Source of the DNA: Lacticaseibacillus nasuensis JCM 17158
GTDB taxonomy: Bacteria > Bacillota > Bacilli > Lactobacillales > Lactobacillaceae
DNA: 64,000 nucleotides
Assembly: GCF_001434705.1 (NCBI RefSeq)
Contig: NZ_AZDJ01000030.1
Span: 110,606 to 174,605, forward strand
Direction: 5' to 3'
Of this stretch, positions 43,623-52,566 are shown in pieces. Position 1 is the first letter of the stretch, and each line of letters begins with the position of its first letter. The translations under genes were made by a program, and so were the position numbers. Under the pieces are notes generated by a model. That model had not been told where the DNA came from, made no database searches, and saw only the letters and a list, made by a program, of their open reading frames with translations.

Positions 43623-43697
43623 AAAAAGGCCAAGCTGATGTGAACCCCCAAGATTGTTGTCCAATCCTGGGGGTTCACATCAAGCGGCCTTTTTTTA
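43621..43697. terminator. strong bidirectional terminator built on an IS-end-like palindrome
   Basis: Nested palindrome: A7-GGCC outside, then arms TGATGTGAACCCCCA and TGGGGGTTCACATCA around a central AGATTGTTGTCCAATCC, then GGCC-T7. T-runs lie on both strands between the convergent GNAT and MFS genes. The arms resemble terminal repeats of IS3-family (IS150-like) elements, so this may be a relic or a MITE-like repeat now serving as a terminator. Confidence 0.8.
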
Positions 43698-43698
43698 G

Positions 43699-45117
43699 TT
43701 AAAGCTGTTCGTCACGACTGACGACTTTGCCTTGAACCGCCCAGCTAATGCCAAACGCAACTAAGGCAAGGATGAGCACGAAGGCGAACCCGAAGTGGGA
43801 ACCCAGCGTCTGGCCAGCCACGCCGCTTTGCTGCGCGGTACCAACGGCGACCATGCTGGTGGCAATGGCAGTCGCCACGGCCCCGACGATTTGTTGCAAA
43901 GTGTTCAAAATCGCGGACCCATCCGCGCTTTCGGCCCCACTGAGGCTATTCAACGCGTAAGTCTGGGCTGGCGACATGGCCAGCGGCGCACCAATCATCA
44001 AGATGACGTGGCCGGCGATGACTTGGACCAAAGAGCTGTGCGCATTGGTGGCCAACAGCAACACGACGCCGACCATGGCAATGATGAAGCCAATGCGCGT
44101 CAGCCATTTGGCGCCGTAACGGTCATACGAGCGACCGGCGATGGCGGAGACGGCCGCATTCACGACGCCGCCGGGCAACATGATTAGCCCAGTCATCGCC
44201 ACCGGCAGCCCCATGGTGCGTTGCAGATAACTTGGCAACAGGTACATCGCCGCCAAAATGACGCCGAAGTCCAGCATGACCAGCAAGGTCCCGGTGGTAA
44301 AGGCGCGATTATTGAACACGCGCAGGTTGAGCATCGGCGTTTCGGTGTGCAGCTGACGCAAGGCGTAAGCCACCAAGCCGATGATCCCAACGATCAAGGC
44401 GAACAAGACAGGTAAGGCCAACCAGCCGGCATCGGAGGCCATCGAGGTCCCGATGACGATGCCGCCAAAGCCCACGGTCGATTCGAGAATCGATAACCAG
44501 TCAATCTTCTGACCGGTTTGCGGATAAATGTTTTCCATGGCGATCGCCGTCAGCACAAAGGCGATGGCCAACACCGGCACGAACATCCAGAAAATGGTGT
44601 GCCACGTGGATACCGCCAGCACGAGCCCAGTTAACGTCGGGCCGATGGCAGGGGCAAACATGATGACCAAGGCCGCCATCCCCATGACGGTCCCGAGTTG
44701 ATACGGCGGGAAAATCTGCATGGCAACGGAAAACATTAACGGCAAAACGAGCCCGGTGCCGATGCCCTGAATCATCCGGCCGATCAAGACGACTGGAAAG
44801 ACGGTCCCGACGGCAGAAATGATGGCGCCGACCATGAAGGCCCCCAAGGCGAACAAAACGATGGGCTTGGTGGTGAAGCGGCGCGTCAACAGGCTCGACA
44901 GCGGCATGCAGATACCGATCACCAACATGTAGCCGGTAACCAGCCACTGCACAGTGCCTTGGGTGACGCCGAGGCTCCCCATTAAGCTTGGCAGCGCGAT
45001 GTTCAGCGCGGTTTCGGAGAACATGCCGACGAAGCTGCCGATCATGAGTCCCAAGATGGCCAAGGCGGGGTGCGCGATTTGCACCCGCGCTTTTGGCATT
45101 GATTGTGATAATTCCAT
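43699..45117 (-). CDS. DHA2-family MFS drug efflux transporter (EmrB/QacA type)
   Basis: 472 residues with about 14 hydrophobic helices. The motif region LGVTQGTVQWLVTGYMLVIG, LLTRRFTTKP, RMIQGIGTGLVLPLMF and motif C FAPAIGPTLTG are typical of 14-helix proton-coupled multidrug exporters. The ATG at 45117 follows TGGAGG. A terminator-like hairpin sits in its leader. It is divergent from another DHA2 transporter. Confidence 0.92.
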   Translation of the reverse strand: MELSQSMPKARVQIAHPALAILGLMIGSFVGMFSETALNIALPSLMGSLGVTQGTVQWLVTGYMLVIGICMPLSSLLTRRFTTKPIVLFALGAFMVGAIISAVGTVFPVVLIGRMIQGIGTGLVLPLMFSVAMQIFPPYQLGTVMGMAALVIMFAPAIGPTLTGLVLAVSTWHTIFWMFVPVLAIAFVLTAIAMENIYPQTGQKIDWLSILESTVGFGGIVIGTSMASDAGWLALPVLFALIVGIIGLVAYALRQLHTETPMLNLRVFNNRAFTTGTLLVMLDFGVILAAMYLLPSYLQRTMGLPVAMTGLIMLPGGVVNAAVSAIAGRSYDRYGAKWLTRIGFIIAMVGVVLLLATNAHSSLVQVIAGHVILMIGAPLAMSPAQTYALNSLSGAESADGSAILNTLQQIVGAVATAIATSMVAVGTAQQSGVAGQTLGSHFGFAFVLILALVAFGISWAVQGKVVSRDEQL

Positions 45118-45138
45118 GTTATTCCTCCATTTCTTAGC

Positions 45139-45204
45139 AAAAAAAAACACCGGCACACTGGCCGGTGAGAGTTCAGCCTAGCGCTGGTTGGCGCGACGCT
45201 AGGC
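45139..45204 (-). promoter_or_regulatory. two-hairpin leader with terminator upstream of the MFS gene (attenuator)
   Basis: After the promoter the leader RNA can form GCCTAGCG/CGCTAGGC (45197-45204 with 45176-45183) and then a terminator CACCGGC-CAGTGT-GCCGGTG followed by nine T (45139-45168), ending 10 bases before the GGAGG site. No gene upstream reads this way, so the terminator must act on this leader. There is no ATG-initiated leader peptide. Confidence 0.7.
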
Positions 45205-45229
45205 GATCGAATTTATTGCAACGTGTGTT

Positions 45230-45278
45230 AGTATACCAGGATATTTTCAGTAAAGTCAACCGTCAATTTCGATTTGAC
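45230..45278 (-). promoter_or_regulatory. promoter and possible operator of the MFS gene
   Basis: -35 TTGACT (45254-45259), an 18-base spacer, and an extended -10 TGG-TATACT (45230-45235). Just upstream lies GTCAA-N7-TTGAC (45262-45278), a possible regulator site in the divergent region. Confidence 0.65.
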
Positions 45279-45353
45279 CCTGACCCGGCCAGCAACTAAC
45301 ATAGAATTACCGTGTTTAATTGGTAAAATGATTCGTGAAAGCAGGTCGCTCGT

Positions 45354-46748
45354 TTGTCCAAAACCAAATCCAACCCCATGCTGGTCGTCGCCACCGTCGG
45401 GCTCATGTCCTTTCTCGGCGTCACCACCGAAACCTCGATGAACGTCACCTTTCCCACGTTAATGCGTACCTTTCACGTCAGCATGAGCACCATCCAATGG
45501 GTGACCGCCGGGTACTTGCTGGCCGCCGCCTTGGTGATGCTGACCAGCGCTTATATGAAACATCGCTTCACCAACCGCGCCCTATTCATGAGCGGCGCGG
45601 CCTTATTCATCCTCGGCGACGTCGTTTGCGCCACGGCGCTGAGTTTTCCCCAGTTGCTGATTGGGCGCTTGATTCAAGCCGGGTGCGTGGGCCTGTGCAC
45701 GCCGCTGATGGTGAACATCATCTTGGATGTCGTGCCGCGGGCGAAACTCGGCTTTTACATCGGCATCGCCAACATGATCGTGATGATTGCCCCGGCGCTT
45801 GGCCCGACTTTCGGCGGCGCGGTGGTGGCGGTGGCCAGCTGGCGGATGATTTTCTGGTCGACGCTGCCGGTGGCGGTGGTGTTGCTGGTGCTCGGCGCCA
45901 CCACGATTCGCCAATATACCCCCACCACGCCATACGCCTTTGACTGGTTGCGCTACGGCGTGCTGGCCGCCAGCCTGATTGCCTTCATCGTCGGCTTGAA
46001 CACGTTGAGTAGCGGTCACTGGGGCCTGATTCTTGGCCTTCTCGTCGTCACGGTAATCGGCCTGGTCAGCTTCGTGTGGCTGTCGCGTCACGCGACGCGG
46101 CACCTGTTTTCTTTGGCCGTGTTTCGCCAGCCGGCGTTTTTGCTGAGCTTCCTGCCGTACATCATGCTGCAATTCGCCAACGTTGGCATCAACTTTCTGT
46201 TGCCGAATTATGTGCAAACGGTATTTGCCGCCTCGAGTCTGGCCGGCGGGTTGATCCTCTTGCCAGGCAGCCTGTTCAACGGCTTCGGCCAGCCGGTGTA
46301 CGGCTGGCTACTCGACAAGTTTGGGGGCCGCCTGCCCTTGTACCTCGGCGACTTGCTGTTCACTGTTGCCGTGCTGGTGCTGGCCGGCTTCGGTAATCGG
46401 CTCGGGGTGGTCGGCGTCACGGTGGTGTACCTCGTGTTTGCCATCGGCCGCTCGATGGCCTTTGGCAACACGGTGGCGTATGGGTTAAAGCTGTTGCCTG
46501 CGAGCTACCAACAAGACGCTAACGCCTTGTACAACACCGGCCAGCAAGTCGCCGGTGCGGTGGGCACCACCGTATTGGCGTTAATGATGAACATGATCCA
46601 CACCCCAGGAGCCACCGCCGCGCAAAATGTGGCCGCCGGCAGCCAGTTGGCCTTCGTCTTACTGGTGTTGCTCGGTGTCGGCATCGCCTGGCTCTTTCGC
46701 CGCCTCTTGCACCTGCCGGCCCCAACTGAAAAACTCCCGACGCGTTAA
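45354..46748 (+). CDS. DHA2-family MFS transporter
   Basis: 464-residue 14-helix major facilitator protein: TTETSMNVTFPTLMRTFHVSMSTIQWVTAGYLLAAA, RLIQAGCVGLCTPLMVN and motif C APALGPTFGGA. It is a probable drug or metabolite exporter related to its divergent neighbour. TTG at 45354 (SKTKSNPM) follows GCAGG; ATG at 45378 is the alternative start. Its stop lies in the loop of a terminator. Confidence 0.88.
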   Translation: MSKTKSNPMLVVATVGLMSFLGVTTETSMNVTFPTLMRTFHVSMSTIQWVTAGYLLAAALVMLTSAYMKHRFTNRALFMSGAALFILGDVVCATALSFPQLLIGRLIQAGCVGLCTPLMVNIILDVVPRAKLGFYIGIANMIVMIAPALGPTFGGAVVAVASWRMIFWSTLPVAVVLLVLGATTIRQYTPTTPYAFDWLRYGVLAASLIAFIVGLNTLSSGHWGLILGLLVVTVIGLVSFVWLSRHATRHLFSLAVFRQPAFLLSFLPYIMLQFANVGINFLLPNYVQTVFAASSLAGGLILLPGSLFNGFGQPVYGWLLDKFGGRLPLYLGDLLFTVAVLVLAGFGNRLGVVGVTVVYLVFAIGRSMAFGNTVAYGLKLLPASYQQDANALYNTGQQVAGAVGTTVLALMMNMIHTPGATAAQNVAAGSQLAFVLLVLLGVGIAWLFRRLLHLPAPTEKLPTR

Positions 46749-46762
46749 CGTCGGGAGTTTTT
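46731..46762. terminator. bidirectional terminator around an MFS stop codon
   Basis: ACTCCCGACG/CGTCGGGAGT stem with TTTTT on both strands; the TAA of the plus-strand gene (46746-46748) forms part of the loop. Confidence 0.85.
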
Positions 46763-46763
46763 G

Positions 46764-47741
46764 CTACCAGAGATAGTGCACTGGATTTTTAATCTGTTCA
46801 TCGTAGACATTTTGCACAATCTGCATCTGCGCCTGGCTCAGCGGCGGCAAGTCGCTGGCGCGGGTGTTGCGCGCGATTTGTTGCGGGTTGCTGGCGCCGG
46901 GAATCACCGCCGACACCGCGTCGTACATCAGAATGTAGCGCAGCGCCAAGCCGGCTAAGTCGCTAGTGCCCAGGCGCTTGGTCAACGCCTGCGCGGCTTT
47001 AACGCCGGTGAGGTAATCGACGCCGGAGAAGGTTTCGCCTTTGTCGAACAGCTCGCCGTGGCGGTTGTTGCTGCGCTGATCCGTTGGGGCAAAGGTGGTG
47101 TCCGCCGTGAACTTCCCGGTTAACAACCCACTGGCCAGCGGCACGCGGGCCAAGATGCCAACGTTGCGCTGCTTGGCTAACGGGAAAAATAGCTCGGCCG
47201 GACGCAACCGGAACATGTTGAAGATGATTTCCACAGCGCTGATGTCGTAATCCAGCGCCTTAATCGCCTCTTCCACACGCTCCACCGACACGCCGTAATG
47301 GCGAATCTTGCCGGCTTTTTTCAGTTCGTCCAGCGTCCAAAACATTTCGGGCTGATAATAGGTGGCCATCGGTGGGCAGTGCAGCAACACGCAATCCAAG
47401 GCGTCCACGCCCATGTTGGCCAGCGACTCGTCGACGTACCGCCGCAGGTGCGCCGGGTTGAAGTGTTCAGCCGACAGCTCGGGTTCCTTGCGGCCAATTT
47501 TCGTGGTGAAGTGCACGTCGGGGTGGGCCTTCACGAATTCCCCCACCGCGCGTTCGCTGGCGCCGTTTTGGTAACCATCGGCGGTGTCAAAGAAGTTCAC
47601 GCCTTGGTCGTAAGCTTCGGCCAGCGTCTCGCGGGCGGTGGCGGGGTCATAAGGCGCGCCCCACTTGCCCCCGAGCTGCCAAGTGCCCAGCGACACTTCA
47701 GAAATGGTGTAGCCAGTATTGCCAAACGTTCTATATTTCAA
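46764..47741 (-). CDS. aldo/keto reductase
   Basis: 325-residue NADPH-dependent AKR with a (beta/alpha)8 barrel. NFFDTADGYQNGASER holds the catalytic Asp/Tyr region, TKIGRK the Lys, and DCVLLHCPP the His. The C-terminal ALRYILMYDAVSAVIPGASN binds cofactor. The substrate is unknown. The start is TTG at 47741 after AAAGGAG. It is 16 bases downstream of a second AKR gene, forming a two-gene operon. Confidence 0.93.
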   Translation of the reverse strand: MKYRTFGNTGYTISEVSLGTWQLGGKWGAPYDPATARETLAEAYDQGVNFFDTADGYQNGASERAVGEFVKAHPDVHFTTKIGRKEPELSAEHFNPAHLRRYVDESLANMGVDALDCVLLHCPPMATYYQPEMFWTLDELKKAGKIRHYGVSVERVEEAIKALDYDISAVEIIFNMFRLRPAELFFPLAKQRNVGILARVPLASGLLTGKFTADTTFAPTDQRSNNRHGELFDKGETFSGVDYLTGVKAAQALTKRLGTSDLAGLALRYILMYDAVSAVIPGASNPQQIARNTRASDLPPLSQAQMQIVQNVYDEQIKNPVHYLW

Positions 47742-47757
47742 TCGTGTCTCCTTTGCA

Positions 47758-48687
47758 TCAAGGCAGGTCGTGACCGGCAGAATAGTACAAATCGTACCAA
47801 TCCTGCGCAGCCAGGTCGATGTCGGCGCCGTCGATGGTTTCCTGCAAGTGAGCCTGATTCATCGTCCCCGCAATCACCTGGGTGCTGACCGGCAACCGCA
47901 AAATCCACGCCGCCGCGATGGCACTCTTGCTGGTGTGGTACTTGTCGGCCATTTCCTGCAACTTGGCGTTAACTTCTGGATACTTCGGGTTGTCGAGGAA
48001 GACGCCTTCGAAGAACCCGGCTTGGTATGGACTCCAAGCTTGAATCGTCATGTGGTGTAGCTGCGAATATTCATAGATACCGCCGTCGTGGCTGACGCTG
48101 GCGGGGTCGGTCATGTTGACGTGAATGCCGCGGTCGATCATCCCCGTGTGCATCAAGCCCAGTTGCAACTGGTTCGCGACCAGCGGTGCGCCGTATGCCT
48201 GTTGCACCAGCTCGACTTGCAGCGGGTTAAAGTTGGACACCCCGAACTCGCGCACCTTGCCAGCAGCGCGCAGCGTGTTGAACGCGTCACCGACCTCTGC
48301 TGCGTCCATCAGCGGATCCGGCCGGTGCACCAGCACGATATCCGCGTAATCCATGTCCAGGCGCTTGAGGCTGGCGTCCACGGCCGCAATCAGGTGCGCC
48401 TTGGAAAAGTCATAGCGATGATTCTCTTCGTCGTTGCGAATGCCAACCTTGGTTTGGACAATCACCTTGTCCCGCGCAATGCCGGCTTCGCGCAGCGCGG
48501 CGCCGAAGATTTCTTCGCACTTGCCGCCGCCATAAATATCGGCGTTATCAAAAAAGTTAATGCCTCGGTCAACCGCAAACTGCAACAGCTTGGCAATTTC
48601 ACTGACCGGATGCGAATCAGCACGCATAATGCCCAGGGCGATTTGACTGCCCACAAACGCACTGGTTCCGATTTGAGTTGTTTTCAT
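47758..48687 (-). CDS. aldo/keto reductase
   Basis: About 309 residues. FFDNADIYGGGKCEEIFG (Asp, Tyr), VQTKVGIRN (Lys) and IVLVHRPDPLMD (His) give the catalytic set, and FGVSNFNPLQVELVQQ is a family block. It is closest in feel to the YdhF-type reductases of E. coli. Of the two adjacent ATGs, 48687 has better spacing from GGAGG than 48690. First gene of the AKR pair. Confidence 0.92.
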   Translation of the reverse strand: MKTTQIGTSAFVGSQIALGIMRADSHPVSEIAKLLQFAVDRGINFFDNADIYGGGKCEEIFGAALREAGIARDKVIVQTKVGIRNDEENHRYDFSKAHLIAAVDASLKRLDMDYADIVLVHRPDPLMDAAEVGDAFNTLRAAGKVREFGVSNFNPLQVELVQQAYGAPLVANQLQLGLMHTGMIDRGIHVNMTDPASVSHDGGIYEYSQLHHMTIQAWSPYQAGFFEGVFLDNPKYPEVNAKLQEMADKYHTSKSAIAAAWILRLPVSTQVIAGTMNQAHLQETIDGADIDLAAQDWYDLYYSAGHDLP

Positions 48688-48857
48688 CATGCACCTCCAT
48701 GCAAATTGTTAGGGTACAAGCTCTATTTTAACCTTTGCCGGAAACCGATTCCAGCCCCGGTCGGCCGCCCCTCACCCGCTGGCCACATTTTCCGCTCGCC
48801 GGCTTGGCCTGGCATGGTACAATGAGCCCATCATGAGAAAGAAAAGAGGATTTTGCC

Positions 48858-50666
48858 ATGCCAACTGCCTTACCACCACGGTCAACGGTTGATCCCGCCA
48901 CCACCTGGGACCTGACCGCCATTTATCCCACTCCCGCCGACTTTCGGCGCGACCAAACGGAGGTGGCCGACCTCACGCGCGATTTTGCCCGCATGTACAC
49001 CGGCCGCCTGCATGAGGTGCCGGTGATTCTCGACGCCTTAAGCGACTTGGAGAATATCCTCACTCGGGCCAATCACCTCTCGAGCTACGCCTACTTCAGC
49101 TATTCGGTTGACACCACCGACACCGCCAGCACCGCGCAGCTGAACACCGTGTCGACCGTGTTGGCCAAAACCGATGCGCAGCTGAGCTTCGTCGACGCGG
49201 AGTTGCAGGCTTGCAGCGATGAGACCTTGGCGGCGGTCGCGGCGACTGACGCCGACCACGCGGCCTACATTCGCCACGTGAAGGCGCGCAAGGCGCAGGC
49301 CTTGCCGCTGGCCGCAGAAAAAGCCATCGCCGAGCTCGGCCCGGCGCTCGATGCCCCAAGTAACATCCGCGACCACACCATTTTCGGCGACATGGACTTC
49401 GGCACCTTCACCGCACATGGCAAGGAATACCCCTTGTCCTTCGTGTTGTACGAAGAGGAATACCAGAAGCACCCGGACACCGAGATTCGTCGCGCCGCTT
49501 ACCACCAGTTCTGCGACACCTTGGCCAAGTACCAAGAAACCATGGCCGCCGGGTACTATAACCAAGTTGCCAAAGAAAAAACCATGGCGACGATGCGTGG
49601 GTATGATTCCGTCATCGACTACCTGTTGGCCCCGCAAGAATCTAACCGCACCTTGTTCAACCGGCAAATCGATTTGATCATGAACGAGCTGGCGCCAGTG
49701 ATGCGCCGCTACGTCACCCACATCAAAAACCTGTGGGGGCTGGATCACATCGGCTACACCGACTTGCAAATCGATTTGGATCCCGAATTTTCGCCTAAGG
49801 TCACCTTGGATCAGGCTTCAGAATACATCAGCCGCGCCATTGCGCCGATGGGTCAGGCCTACCACGACCGCATCATGCGCGCCTTTCCTGAGCGGTGGGT
49901 CGATTTTGCCGCCAACGCCGGGAAGGACTCCGGCGCCTATGCCGATTGTCCTTACGGCACGCACCCCTATGTCATGATGAGCTGGAGCAACACCTTGCCG
50001 GCGATTTACACCTTGGTGCACGAGCTGGGGCACACCGGCCAAATGAGTATCGCTAACGAGCACCACTCGATTCTCGCCAACGAACCGTCGACTTACATCG
50101 TCGAAGGTCCGTCCACGTTCCACGAGCTGTTGTTGACTCACAGCCTGATCGAAACCGCCGATTCCAAGCGTCTGCAGCGCTTCGCCTTAAGCCGCCTGCT
50201 GTCTGACACCTACTTCCACAACTGTGTGACCCACCTGCTGGAAGCCGCGTTTCAGCGGGAGGTGTACACGCTGATTGACGCCGGGGAGTCCTTTGACGCC
50301 GCCAAGCTCAACGAACTCAAGCGCGGCGTCTTGCACAAGTTCTGGGGCGATGCCGTCGACCTCGACGACGGCCGGCCGGAATTGACCTGGATGCGCCAAA
50401 GCCACTACTACATGGGCCTGTATTCCTACACGTATTCGGCCTCGATGGTCGTGTCTACCGGCGCCTACCTGCGCGTGCGTGATGAGGGCCAACCCGCCAT
50501 CGCCGACTGGCAGAAGTTCCTGGCGCTGGGCGACAGCCTGCCGCCAATCGAATCCGCCGCCGTGGCCGGCGTGGACATCACCACCGACGCCGCATTGAAG
50601 CAAATGATCGCGTTTCTCGCTGACACCGAGCAGCAAATCGAGGCACTCAGCGCGGCAATTCAATAA
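48858..50666 (+). CDS. pepF: oligoendopeptidase F
   Basis: 602-residue cytosolic M3B metallopeptidase that cleaves peptides of about 7-17 residues. The zinc motif HELGH is at 388-392 (VHELGHTGQMS), followed by ANEPSTYIVEGPSTFHELLL, which supplies the third ligand Glu. The typical length is 600. The start follows AGAGGA. It is part of peptide nutrition in lactic acid bacteria and monocistronic. Confidence 0.96.
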   Translation: MPTALPPRSTVDPATTWDLTAIYPTPADFRRDQTEVADLTRDFARMYTGRLHEVPVILDALSDLENILTRANHLSSYAYFSYSVDTTDTASTAQLNTVSTVLAKTDAQLSFVDAELQACSDETLAAVAATDADHAAYIRHVKARKAQALPLAAEKAIAELGPALDAPSNIRDHTIFGDMDFGTFTAHGKEYPLSFVLYEEEYQKHPDTEIRRAAYHQFCDTLAKYQETMAAGYYNQVAKEKTMATMRGYDSVIDYLLAPQESNRTLFNRQIDLIMNELAPVMRRYVTHIKNLWGLDHIGYTDLQIDLDPEFSPKVTLDQASEYISRAIAPMGQAYHDRIMRAFPERWVDFAANAGKDSGAYADCPYGTHPYVMMSWSNTLPAIYTLVHELGHTGQMSIANEHHSILANEPSTYIVEGPSTFHELLLTHSLIETADSKRLQRFALSRLLSDTYFHNCVTHLLEAAFQREVYTLIDAGESFDAAKLNELKRGVLHKFWGDAVDLDDGRPELTWMRQSHYYMGLYSYTYSASMVVSTGAYLRVRDEGQPAIADWQKFLALGDSLPPIESAAVAGVDITTDAALKQMIAFLADTEQQIEALSAAIQ

Positions 50667-50671
50667 CCCAC

Positions 50672-50705
50672 CAACCGGGCACTGCGAGGCAGTGCCCGGT
50701 TTGCT
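50672..50705 (+). terminator. intrinsic terminator after pepF
   Basis: A 13-bp stem AACCGGGCACTGC/GCAGTGCCCGGTT, loop GAG, with a short T-rich tail. Confidence 0.78.
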
Positions 50706-50756
50706 TGCGCCCAAGGTAAATTTATGCGAGAATCACGCTAAACTGGAGGTTGTGAC

Positions 50757-51335
50757 ATGCTCACGTTAACGCTATTGTTGCTTGCCTTACTCATCACCTG
50801 CGGCGTGCGCTGGTGGCTCGACCAACACCAAATTCACGCCCAATTGGCCACGCATAAAATGATGTTGCCCGTGCAGATTCGCGGGGCGCGCCGCGTTTAC
50901 GTGCGCGGCTTGTACCGCCAAACGCCGCGGGTCAACCACTGGCGCTATGCGGCCATGGCCTTGTGGGTCTTGGCCGGTTTGCTGGCGTTTTACGGGGCCA
51001 TGGGGCTTCTGGAACAGGCCAATCAAACCAGCGGGTTGCTTCCTCTGACCTTTGGCACCGGCAGCGCCGATGCGGCATCAATTGGCTGGTGGGGGGCTGT
51101 GGTCACCGGCCTGCCCGCCGCCTTGATTCAAGCCTATCTGGTGGGCTGGCGCACCCGCACCTTAATCGCCGCGAACCAAACCGCCGGCGAAACGCCCACG
51201 GATTTGTACTGGACCCCAACGCCGGTGCTGATTCGCCTCGAACGGCTGGATTGGCTCGCCTTGGGGTGGCTGGTCGCCTGCCTACTAACCGCGGCCATCG
51301 GCACCCAGCTCGGGTGGTTCACGCCACTGGGCTAG
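50757..51335 (+). CDS. uncharacterised membrane protein, 192 residues
   Basis: Four hydrophobic segments (about 2-16, 63-85, 105-128 and 160-180) with a basic loop (QIRGARRVYVRGLYR) after the first. The ATG follows CTGGAGG. No recognised domain. Its stop overlaps the end of the convergent flavodoxin gene by four bases. Confidence 0.75.
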   Translation: MLTLTLLLLALLITCGVRWWLDQHQIHAQLATHKMMLPVQIRGARRVYVRGLYRQTPRVNHWRYAAMALWVLAGLLAFYGAMGLLEQANQTSGLLPLTFGTGSADAASIGWWGAVVTGLPAALIQAYLVGWRTRTLIAANQTAGETPTDLYWTPTPVLIRLERLDWLALGWLVACLLTAAIGTQLGWFTPLG

Positions 51336-51823
51336 GCCATGTCGGCTTCGTCCACATACATCCGCACCGCGGCCAGCAGCGGCGCAATTTCGCCGGTTTC
51401 CGAGCAAGCCGGCTGGTGGTTGCGGCGACTTTGCCAGGCGGCGACGAGCTTCAGCCGCAGCGGCAGCGTCCGCGGATCGATGTGCCCGTGAAAATAAAAG
51501 AACTGCGGCTTGCCTTGGCAATCCACGAAGCAGCGGCGGCGCACCGCGTTGTAATCGATTTGGCCACTGGCCTCCACCCCGGTGCCAAACACCAATAACC
51601 GGCTGGGCAAGACGGCCTTAAACTGGCGATAAAACGCGCGAAACCCGCCGACGCGGCCGGCCCACATGTGCCCGCCGTACACCACTAGCTGCGCCTCGGT
51701 GAGATCCCTTGGCGTCACGAATTTAATATCCAACACTGGGCAATGCATGCGCTTGGCGATTTGCATGGCAAAGCGCTGCGTGAAGCCCGTTTGCGACGTA
51801 TATACCACGACGGCATCTGCCAT
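51332..51823 (-). CDS. flavodoxin-like protein
   Basis: 163 residues. The FMN phosphate loop YTSQTGFTQRFA (8-19) and a Gly/Trp segment VVYGGHMWAGRVGGF give a flavodoxin-domain protein of the HemG/flavodoxin_5-like group rather than a short-chain electron carrier. It is probably an FMN-binding redox partner in the cytosol. The ATG at 51823 follows AAAGGCGGG. Convergent with the membrane protein gene. Confidence 0.86.
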   Translation of the reverse strand: MADAVVVYTSQTGFTQRFAMQIAKRMHCPVLDIKFVTPRDLTEAQLVVYGGHMWAGRVGGFRAFYRQFKAVLPSRLLVFGTGVEASGQIDYNAVRRRCFVDCQGKPQFFYFHGHIDPRTLPLRLKLVAAWQSRRNHQPACSETGEIAPLLAAVRMYVDEADMA

Positions 51824-51939
51824 TTTGCTCCCGCCTTTCTAGTCCTAACTCAATTGTAGCAAGGCGGCAACGGCGGACTCAAGCTTGGCACGCGGCGATG
51901 TGGTAAACTAAACCTACACGCGAAAGGGAGGTCTTTCAG

Positions 51940-52455
51940 ATGGAAATCACACGACACGGCACGGTTTTGCACACGAATGGCGAGCCGCCAAAGCTCGAGC
52001 ATTCCCTGCCGGACTTCACCGTTTTGACCGCCTCTGGCAGCCAACTGACGCCGGCGCAAATGACTGGCAAACTCACGCTCATCAGCGTGGTCCCAGACAT
52101 CAACACCCGGGTGTGCAGCCTGTCCACCAAGACGTTTAACCAAGCCATGGATCAATTCCAAGGCATCAACTTCTATACCATTTCGACCAACACGATTGCC
52201 CAGCAACAAGACTGGTGCGCCGCAGAAGGCGTGACCCACATGCAGTTGCTCGCCGACCCCGACGGTCAGTTCGGCACGGCCATGGGCTTGTTTGTCGCCG
52301 ATAACAACACCGACGCCCGTAGCGTCTGGATCCTGTCGCCGACCGGCAAAATCGTTTACCGCGAATTGATTCTCGAGCAAACCGATGAACCGGATTACGC
52401 CAGTGCCTTGGCCTACCTTGAGGCCCACCAACCACACGGCGTCGACGAGGACTAA
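51940..52455 (+). CDS. tpx: thiol peroxidase, atypical 2-Cys peroxiredoxin
   Basis: 171 residues. Peroxidatic Cys59 in NTRVCS (Thr56 three residues before) and resolving Cys93 in DWCAAEG, 34 residues apart as in Tpx. It reduces H2O2 and organic peroxides with thioredoxin. The start follows GAAAGGGAGG. A single gene closed by a terminator. Confidence 0.95.
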   Translation: MEITRHGTVLHTNGEPPKLEHSLPDFTVLTASGSQLTPAQMTGKLTLISVVPDINTRVCSLSTKTFNQAMDQFQGINFYTISTNTIAQQQDWCAAEGVTHMQLLADPDGQFGTAMGLFVADNNTDARSVWILSPTGKIVYRELILEQTDEPDYASALAYLEAHQPHGVDED

Positions 52456-52459
52456 CGAA

Positions 52460-52484
52460 TTGGCCGCCTGCGCGGCCTTTTTTC
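52460..52484 (+). terminator. intrinsic terminator after tpx
   Basis: GGCCGC/GCGGCC stem, CTGC loop, then TTTTTTC. Confidence 0.87.
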
Positions 52485-52566
52485 TTTTTCGTTAAGGCAC
52501 CGGCAAAACTGCCGCTGCTGGGCCCAATTGGACTAAATTAAAGGCAGCAATGGTGAGGTGTGGGCA

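Noticed and set aside
45139..45222. T-box or guanidine riboswitch in the MFS leader
   Set aside because: No T-box AGGGTGGNACCGCG block and no ACGR loops of the guanidine-II type; only a generic terminator leader can be supported.
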